Shown here in pieces: positions 59,198 through 64,000 of a DNA stretch of 64,000 nt. A program made the translations under genes and the position numbers. The notes beneath the pieces are model-generated. The model was not told the DNA's origin. It made no database searches and was given only the letters and a program-made list of their open reading frames with translations. The stretch is taken from NCBI GenBank assembly GCA_910586925.1, contig CAJUKG010000006.1, positions 1-64,000 on the forward strand, written 5' to 3'. The DNA comes from an uncultured Christensenellaceae bacterium. GTDB lineage: Bacteria; Bacillota; Clostridia; Christensenellales; Pumilibacteraceae. Positions within the stretch are counted from its first letter, which is position 1. Every line of letters starts with the position of its first letter.

Positions 59198-60433
59198 ATG
59201 TCGGACAAACTCCGAAAATCGTTGTTCATAACGACGAAAATATTTGTTTGCGCGAGCATGTTCGCGCTGTGCTTTTACCTTTTATGGCGAAACGAATATA
59301 TAGCGCAGCTGCCCGCCGTCGACAATATCGTCGGCGCGATACCCGTCGCACTCATGCTGACGGCGTTCGCGTCGACTGCCGTCGCGCTATTCCTGCCCCG
59401 CACCCGCGCGTGCAATATCGCGGCGTTGTGCCTTACTATAATCGTCGCGCTGTGCTTCGCGCTTTTTCCCAACGCGCTACGCGGGAATTGGTGGATCGCG
59501 ACGGAAACGGTCGTGCGCACCGAGTCCGAACCGCCGCTCGAGGATTACGCGCCGTTTTCCGAAAACAACAAACTCGCGACGTGCGACGTTCCCGACTCGG
59601 AAAAGCTCGCGGGCGAACTGCCGCAGCTCGACGGCGCGATTGCGCTGTATCCCGTATATGCCGCATTCGCGCAGGCGTTCTACGATAAAACCGCGTTCGA
59701 CGCTCAAGGCGGTTGCGCGGCTTCGACATACGAAAACAACGGCGAGCGCGTCGTCATGACGAACACCCTCCGCGCGTACGACGGCATAATCGACGGCAGT
59801 CGCGATATAATATTCGTCGCGGGCGCGTCCAAAACTCAACGCGAAAAAGCGGAAGCCGCAGGCGCGGAACTTGTTTTTACGCCCATCGGCAAAGAAGCGT
59901 TCGTATTTCTCGCGGCGGCTTCCAACCCGATAGACGGACTTACCCGCACGCAGGTCCGCAATATTTATTCGGGCAAAACGAGCAAGTGGCGCACCCTCGG
60001 TTGGGCGGACGGCGGCGACATTATATCATTCCGCCGCCCCGAAGGCAGCGGCAGTCAGTCGGGACTGCAAGCGGTTATGGGCGATATTCCGCTCACCGTC
60101 ACCCAACCCCTCCCCGACCGCGCGCTCGCGGGCAACGGCAGTCTTATGCAACAAATGACGGTGACGTATCGCGGGGTACAGCCCGCGCTCGGCTATTCGT
60201 ATAAATATTTCGCGACGGAAATGTACAAAAATCCCGATACGAAACTTCTCGAAATCGACGGCGTGCCGCCCGACGCCGAACACATAGCGAACGGAACATA
60301 TCCGTTCACCGTGCCGTTTTATGCCGTGACGCGCGGCAAGCCTACGGGCAACGCCGCACGGCTTATCGAGCTGATCCTCTCCGACTACGGGCAGGAGCTC
60401 ATAGAAAAAACCGGCTACGCGAGAATAAATTGA
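59198..60433 (+). CDS. PstS-like substrate-binding protein with membrane N-terminus
   Basis: 411 residues. Instead of a cleavable signal it has three membrane helices (about 9-30, 44-64, 72-90), then a periplasmic-binding fold: VMTNTLRAYDGIIDGSRDIIFVAGASKTQ, GKEAFVFLAAASNPIDGLTRTQVRNIYSGK, FRRPEGSGSQSGLQAVMG and a C-terminal TVPFYAVTRGKP. The Ser-Gly-Ser-Gln-Ser loop is the oxyanion-binding signature of PstS phosphate-binding proteins. With no pstCAB nearby it may sense phosphate or another oxyanion rather than feed an ABC importer. Confidence 0.88.
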   Translation: MSDKLRKSLFITTKIFVCASMFALCFYLLWRNEYIAQLPAVDNIVGAIPVALMLTAFASTAVALFLPRTRACNIAALCLTIIVALCFALFPNALRGNWWIATETVVRTESEPPLEDYAPFSENNKLATCDVPDSEKLAGELPQLDGAIALYPVYAAFAQAFYDKTAFDAQGGCAASTYENNGERVVMTNTLRAYDGIIDGSRDIIFVAGASKTQREKAEAAGAELVFTPIGKEAFVFLAAASNPIDGLTRTQVRNIYSGKTSKWRTLGWADGGDIISFRRPEGSGSQSGLQAVMGDIPLTVTQPLPDRALAGNGSLMQQMTVTYRGVQPALGYSYKYFATEMYKNPDTKLLEIDGVPPDAEHIANGTYPFTVPFYAVTRGKPTGNAARLIELILSDYGQELIEKTGYARIN

Positions 60434-60462
60434 AAGTTTTATCCGCACGCACTCGCCGACGC

Positions 60463-60540
60463 TTGTCATCTCGAGCCTCGCGAGAAATCTTTTAATCGTC
60501 CTCAATTATTAATTATTAATTTTTAATTATTAATTGTTAA
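60463..60540 (+). repeat. Composite repeat, families A and B
   Basis: TTGTCATCTCGAGCCTCGCGAGAAATCT (60463-60490) followed by TTTAATCGTCCTCAAT and alternating ATTAATTATTAAT to 60540. Same junction as at 32556-32620. Confidence 0.75.
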
Positions 60541-60550
60541 TTGTTCCAAA

Positions 60551-60581
60551 CAAAACCCCCGAACGTTTTGCGTTTCGGGGG
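60551..60581 (-). terminator. Terminator of the VirD4-like gene
   Basis: Minus strand CCCCCGAA...TTCGGGGG then TTTTGTTT. Confidence 0.9.
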
Positions 60582-60588
60582 ATATTGT

Positions 60589-62283
60589 TTAGAACAGGTC
60601 GTCGAACGGCGAGCTTTTGTCTTTTTTCTTCTTTTTGACCGTATACGTGTAACGCTTGTCGAAAGGATTGGTACTGCACGTATACTGCTTTTCGTCGGAC
60701 AGCGGCAGTCCCGCAAACTCCTCGCTCATATAGTATCGCTCGAGCATGGAATACATGACGTAGCCCGAGTTCGCCTCGGTGACGATGCATTCGCCGGGCG
60801 CGAAGTGCGCGAGCATGCTGATCGGAACGAGGGGGATCGTTTCGAGCTGGTAATGGTCGATCTCGTCCTTTTCGCCGTTGAGCGCGGAGAGCGGCGAAAT
60901 ACGCGTTTGCTGTCCGCACTCGGTGGAAAACTCTTTCAGCGTGCTCGGATTGTTACTGCCGAAAAATACGTGGACGTTGAGATTGTCGCGTATGATTTCC
61001 GCAACGTCGTTGCCGTACACGCTGTTGAGCTGTGCGTAAGACTGTATTATGAGTATAAAGAAAATGTTGCGTCCCGCGCACGCCGAAATCGTCGTTTCAA
61101 AATCCTTGATCGCGGGGAAGTTGCCGAACTCGTCGAGAATGAAGTACACAGGCACGTCGAGCTTACCCGACTGTTTCAAGTTCGCCTGCTCGATGAGGTA
61201 TCTGTACGCGTCCTGAATGAACAGACTGATTACGTCGTAATGCACTTTAAGCTCGTCGCGGTAGTCGATGAATATTGCGATCGGACCGCCCGTAAGCTCT
61301 GTCATATAGAACGAATTACAGCAAGTTATAAGCCGCATGGCGCACTCGCGAAACACCGAGAGCTTGGTGTTGAGGGTCGCCATTATGCACTTTCTGGTCG
61401 GTCTGCCGTTCTCGATAATGGTGTTCTTCGCGAGCATGAGCGCGCGCGACGTTTCTTTACGCGACGAGAAATATCCGTCGTCGTCGTAGTACGTGCCGTC
61501 GCCGTCCTTGAACGTGCCGATTATGCGGAGAATGGTATCGAACGAATAAGTGTCCTCGGTAATCGGGTTGTCGCATTTCGGGTCGCTGTCCTCGAGCATC
61601 GCCCACAGGAACGCCTTGAGCACGTCGCGCGCGCTGTCCTCCCAATACGGGTCGTCCTGCTTGCGGGTCTGAATGAACATGGACGCGAGATTGTCTATGT
61701 CGTTTCCCACTTCGTCGAGGTGCATGTTGAGAGTACGCTCAATGTCGTCGTCCAAAAGCGTTTGATCGTCGTACATCACGCCGTTGAACTTGTTGCGCGG
61801 TCCGTCGGGGGTTTCGACGACCTCGACGGATCTGCCTATTTCCATGGCGGCGCGGTACTTCCTGAAAATGGGGGTCAGCATGTTCCAGCACTCGCTGTGC
61901 AGGTAGTCGCGGAAATTGAGCAGTTTGACCCTGTAGCCCTCTGCCGCGAGAGTCGCCGCGGTATTGCGGTAAAGCTCGCCTTTGGGGTCGGAGATTATCA
62001 TGCTGCGCTTGACCTTTTGCCGCGCGAACGAGATGATCGTGGGAATGACGTACGACGTGGTTTTGCCGAGCCGCGTCGCCGCAATGACCCCGACGTGGTT
62101 TTCCTGCTCGCTGTACGTCTGTATAAGTTTGCCGTTCACGCGGCGGCTGCATTTGAGCACGCCCTGCACCGCGGTATTCGGCAAGTCCGAGAACGCGACG
62201 GTGTTGCCGTCGAAACTCGGGTCATCGTATCTTACAAGTCGGGTGTTTTCGTACCCGTCGAACAATGTCTTATTTATCTTCAT
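60589..62283 (-). CDS. VirD4/TraG-type ATPase without membrane helices
   Basis: 564 residues from ATG 62283 (GGAGG five bases before). Walker A GVIAATRLGKTTSYVIP (about 65-81), SMIISDPKGELYRNTAA (the TraG/VirD4 signature) and Walker B VYFILDEFGNFPAIKD, then a QSYAQLNSVYG motif and FFGSNNPSTLKEF. Coupling proteins pump DNA or protein into type IV secretion channels, but they normally have an N-terminal membrane anchor, absent here. The C-terminal KKKKKDKSSPFDDLF resembles a docking tail. No other mating-pair genes are in the window; the upstream gene overlaps it. Confidence 0.9.
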   Translation of the reverse strand: MKINKTLFDGYENTRLVRYDDPSFDGNTVAFSDLPNTAVQGVLKCSRRVNGKLIQTYSEQENHVGVIAATRLGKTTSYVIPTIISFARQKVKRSMIISDPKGELYRNTAATLAAEGYRVKLLNFRDYLHSECWNMLTPIFRKYRAAMEIGRSVEVVETPDGPRNKFNGVMYDDQTLLDDDIERTLNMHLDEVGNDIDNLASMFIQTRKQDDPYWEDSARDVLKAFLWAMLEDSDPKCDNPITEDTYSFDTILRIIGTFKDGDGTYYDDDGYFSSRKETSRALMLAKNTIIENGRPTRKCIMATLNTKLSVFRECAMRLITCCNSFYMTELTGGPIAIFIDYRDELKVHYDVISLFIQDAYRYLIEQANLKQSGKLDVPVYFILDEFGNFPAIKDFETTISACAGRNIFFILIIQSYAQLNSVYGNDVAEIIRDNLNVHVFFGSNNPSTLKEFSTECGQQTRISPLSALNGEKDEIDHYQLETIPLVPISMLAHFAPGECIVTEANSGYVMYSMLERYYMSEEFAGLPLSDEKQYTCSTNPFDKRYTYTVKKKKKDKSSPFDDLF

Positions 62284-63883
62284 TTCGACCTCCGAACCCA
62301 TACGGGATGACGTCCGAACCGAAAACGCCGTCCTTGAGCATTTCGGTCGTGATCACTATAGTTTCTTTGCGCCGACGGTTGAAGCGGATTATCTTCTCGA
62401 TTATGCTCGCCGCTTTGTCTATCGAATACTCGGCGAGCGCGGTCATAGCCGCTTCCTCCACTTCGATATCGACGCCGCTGTACCGCACGCGCAGGTCGGC
62501 GATAATATGCCCGAGAATTTCGCGCTTCTCGTCCGCGCCGACGGGCGCGACGCTCACCATGTCGCAAAACTGCTTGAGCGTTTTGGCGTTCGCCTTGTCG
62601 CAAAAGCACACGGGAAGCACCGGACTCAAGTCGATATCCACGCTCGGACGCGCCAAGCGGAAACTCTTGCGCTTGTCCGTTTGCAAGAAGTTCTTAACGG
62701 CGTCGAGCACGTTCGGACGGATCTCGCCGACAAACGTCAGCATGTATACGTTGCTCATGTCCTCGTTGCAGCTGCGTATGAAAATGTGGTTCTTGCTCGG
62801 CTCGAAATCGTACTCCGCGAGCGCGGCGACGTCTATGTACTCTATGTTCGCATCCTTGTACACGCTCGCGACGGCGTGCGCGTACTGCGTGCGCAAATAC
62901 TCGGAATCGGAACACACGCAAAGCGGGCGGTAAGACTGCTCGGTGCGAAGATCGCCGCTCATCGCGCGGGCGATTATCTTGTCAAGCTCGGCGGCTCGCC
63001 CCGCGAGCGCGGGTGCGCGTTCCGCCTCCTCGCCTATCTCCATGTCGTCGTCGAGGCGCAACGGCAGGTCCGCGGTTTCCGAAACAAGCTCCTTGCTGTC
63101 CGCAAAAAGCAACTGCTCTTTGTCCTTAATGTCGATGACGTCGCTGAATATGAACCGCGCATACTGCGTCGAATACACGTCGGGACGAATGACGCGGGCG
63201 CGGAAAGCTTTTTTGAGCAGTTTGTTTTCGGGCGCGTACCCGGTGACTTTTACCGAATACCGCTTTTCGGCAAGCTCGACGAGAGTGTGGAACGGCGTGC
63301 CGTGCGTGACGGTATTGAGCCTGTTTATATTCTCGCTGCGCGTCGCCTCGTCGAAGTACAGCGCGAGAAGCAAGCCTTCCACGCTGTTCCATTCCGCCGC
63401 TTTTTTGAGGCACTTCGTGCCCGAGCGATACGTGCCGCCCATGAACTCCGCGCCCGTGCACTGCAAGATCCCGAGGATCCGCAACGCCGCGAGCGAGCCG
63501 TTGTTGGACAGCTCGGAAATATGCTTGTACGCCGCGATCGGAGTGGTAGCGGGACTGACAAGCCCGAGATCGGCGACGGCTTTGAGAGCCTCGCCTTTAA
63601 TGGAGATGACTTCTTTTTGCTCGGCGGTATATCCGTCGGCGGCACCGGTAAACTCGACGAACGACGCTACGCGGCGAAACCGCGCGTAGTCGCTTTTGGT
63701 CTTGAGCGCGCGAACGCCGTCGCTCGCGACAAGCGCGAACAATTCCGCTCTGCCGTCCTCGGGCAGCAGGAACGCGTCGTACAGCTTGTCGAAAAGCGAC
63801 TGCGCGTCGCCGAACAACGGCTGCGCAATGCACTCGTCGGTGAAATATTCGGTGAGGAATATTTCTGTCAATGCGTTAAACAT
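62270..63883 (-). CDS. AAA-like partner protein of the VirD4-type ATPase
   Basis: 538 residues from ATG 63883 (AAGGAGG upstream). The first 230 residues are helical repeats (SLAALRILGILQCTGAEFM, TKCLKKAAEWNSVEGLLLAL resembles Sel1/TPR units). From about 320 a Rossmann-like region (PLCVCSDSEYLRTQYAHAVA, NHIFIRSCNEDMSNVYMLT) and a C-terminal lid (ALAEYSIDKAASIIEKIIRFNRRR) look like an AAA+ module without a Walker A. The last bases overlap the VirD4 start (14 bases). No family name is assigned; likely a cofactor or adaptor. Confidence 0.7.
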   Translation of the reverse strand: MFNALTEIFLTEYFTDECIAQPLFGDAQSLFDKLYDAFLLPEDGRAELFALVASDGVRALKTKSDYARFRRVASFVEFTGAADGYTAEQKEVISIKGEALKAVADLGLVSPATTPIAAYKHISELSNNGSLAALRILGILQCTGAEFMGGTYRSGTKCLKKAAEWNSVEGLLLALYFDEATRSENINRLNTVTHGTPFHTLVELAEKRYSVKVTGYAPENKLLKKAFRARVIRPDVYSTQYARFIFSDVIDIKDKEQLLFADSKELVSETADLPLRLDDDMEIGEEAERAPALAGRAAELDKIIARAMSGDLRTEQSYRPLCVCSDSEYLRTQYAHAVASVYKDANIEYIDVAALAEYDFEPSKNHIFIRSCNEDMSNVYMLTFVGEIRPNVLDAVKNFLQTDKRKSFRLARPSVDIDLSPVLPVCFCDKANAKTLKQFCDMVSVAPVGADEKREILGHIIADLRVRYSGVDIEVEEAAMTALAEYSIDKAASIIEKIIRFNRRRKETIVITTEMLKDGVFGSDVIPYGFGGRNEDK

Positions 63884-63967
63884 ACGATCCTCCTTCGGCA
63901 TGACAAATCATGCCCGTGTGAAGCGGGCGATCATTCCCGCCGTATACGCGAGGCAAAACTCGCGCGG

Positions 63968-64000
63968 TTATTTCTTCCTTGCCTTGTTCAGTCCGGGGAT
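63968..64000 (-). CDS. C-terminal end of an unseen upstream gene
   Basis: The last ten codons in frame (IPGLNKARKK) before a TAA at 63970-63968, on the same strand as the VirD4 cluster. The gene lies outside the window. A GCCCG/CGGGC stem lies between it and the next gene. Confidence 0.4.
   Translation of the reverse strand: MPGLNKARKK

Overview
The window reads as a chromosome segment of a moderately GC-rich, spore-lineage Clostridia bacterium, probably an uncultured gut anaerobe. This is inferred from a yabP-yabQ sporulation pair, TTGACA-17-TATAAT promoters, GGAGG ribosome sites, an LtaS-like membrane sulfatase, three GH3 glycosidases and a Tn916-type integrase. No rRNA marker is present, so the lineage below class is not fixed.

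Layout. Positions 1-5550 are one end of an integrated mobile element, visibly more AT-rich than the rest. It carries a lipoprotein start, a MazF toxin with a small upstream partner, two recombinase-fold proteins (one active-looking, one lacking catalytic residues), small hypothetical genes, a 19-codon ORF, an excisionase and a tyrosine integrase. Its end cuts a type I methylase gene (hsdM) after about 140 codons. Next, on the minus strand, is a glycogen operon glgB-glgA-glgP-GH13 amylase, ending at tRNA-Arg(CCG). A MATE exporter, a YjzC-like protein, an AEC permease and a DUF4279 protein follow on the plus strand. The first and third have promoters so close to the ATG that their mRNAs should be leaderless or nearly so.

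17.9-20.5 kb holds a winged-helix/von Willebrand-like protein with TerD. 20.6-32.4 kb is a surface polysaccharide module: a membrane-anchored GH3 with a small membrane partner, an InlB-repeat/CBM lipoprotein, and a 1487-residue GH3 with a collagen-like stalk. The last has a C9 tract inside its promoter spacer and a divergent DeoR regulator. Then come tex, a field of 83-bp tandem repeats, yabP-yabQ, and a plus-strand operon of seven genes (36.3-44.6 kb: kinase, membrane protein, LtaS-like sulfatase, membrane protein, ClC channel, epimerase, flavodoxin/ferredoxin).

From 45 kb, on the minus strand, are a radical SAM/queuosine-transporter pair behind a structured leader that resembles a preQ1 riboswitch, a MarR-controlled heterodimeric ABC exporter, and iscS-iscU. 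The right side holds a third GH3 (normal domain order), a RelA/SpoT-like synthetase followed by a Cys-rich HTH protein (a possible toxSAS-type pair), two YbjN paralogues, a PstS-like protein, and a soluble VirD4-like ATPase with an AAA-like partner at the edge.

The strongest candidates for undescribed biology are the RelA/SpoT-HTH pair, the wHTH-vWA/TerD pair, the queuosine leader RNA and the homopolymer promoter of the collagen-stalk GH3. Several intergenic gaps are filled by families of dispersed repeats.
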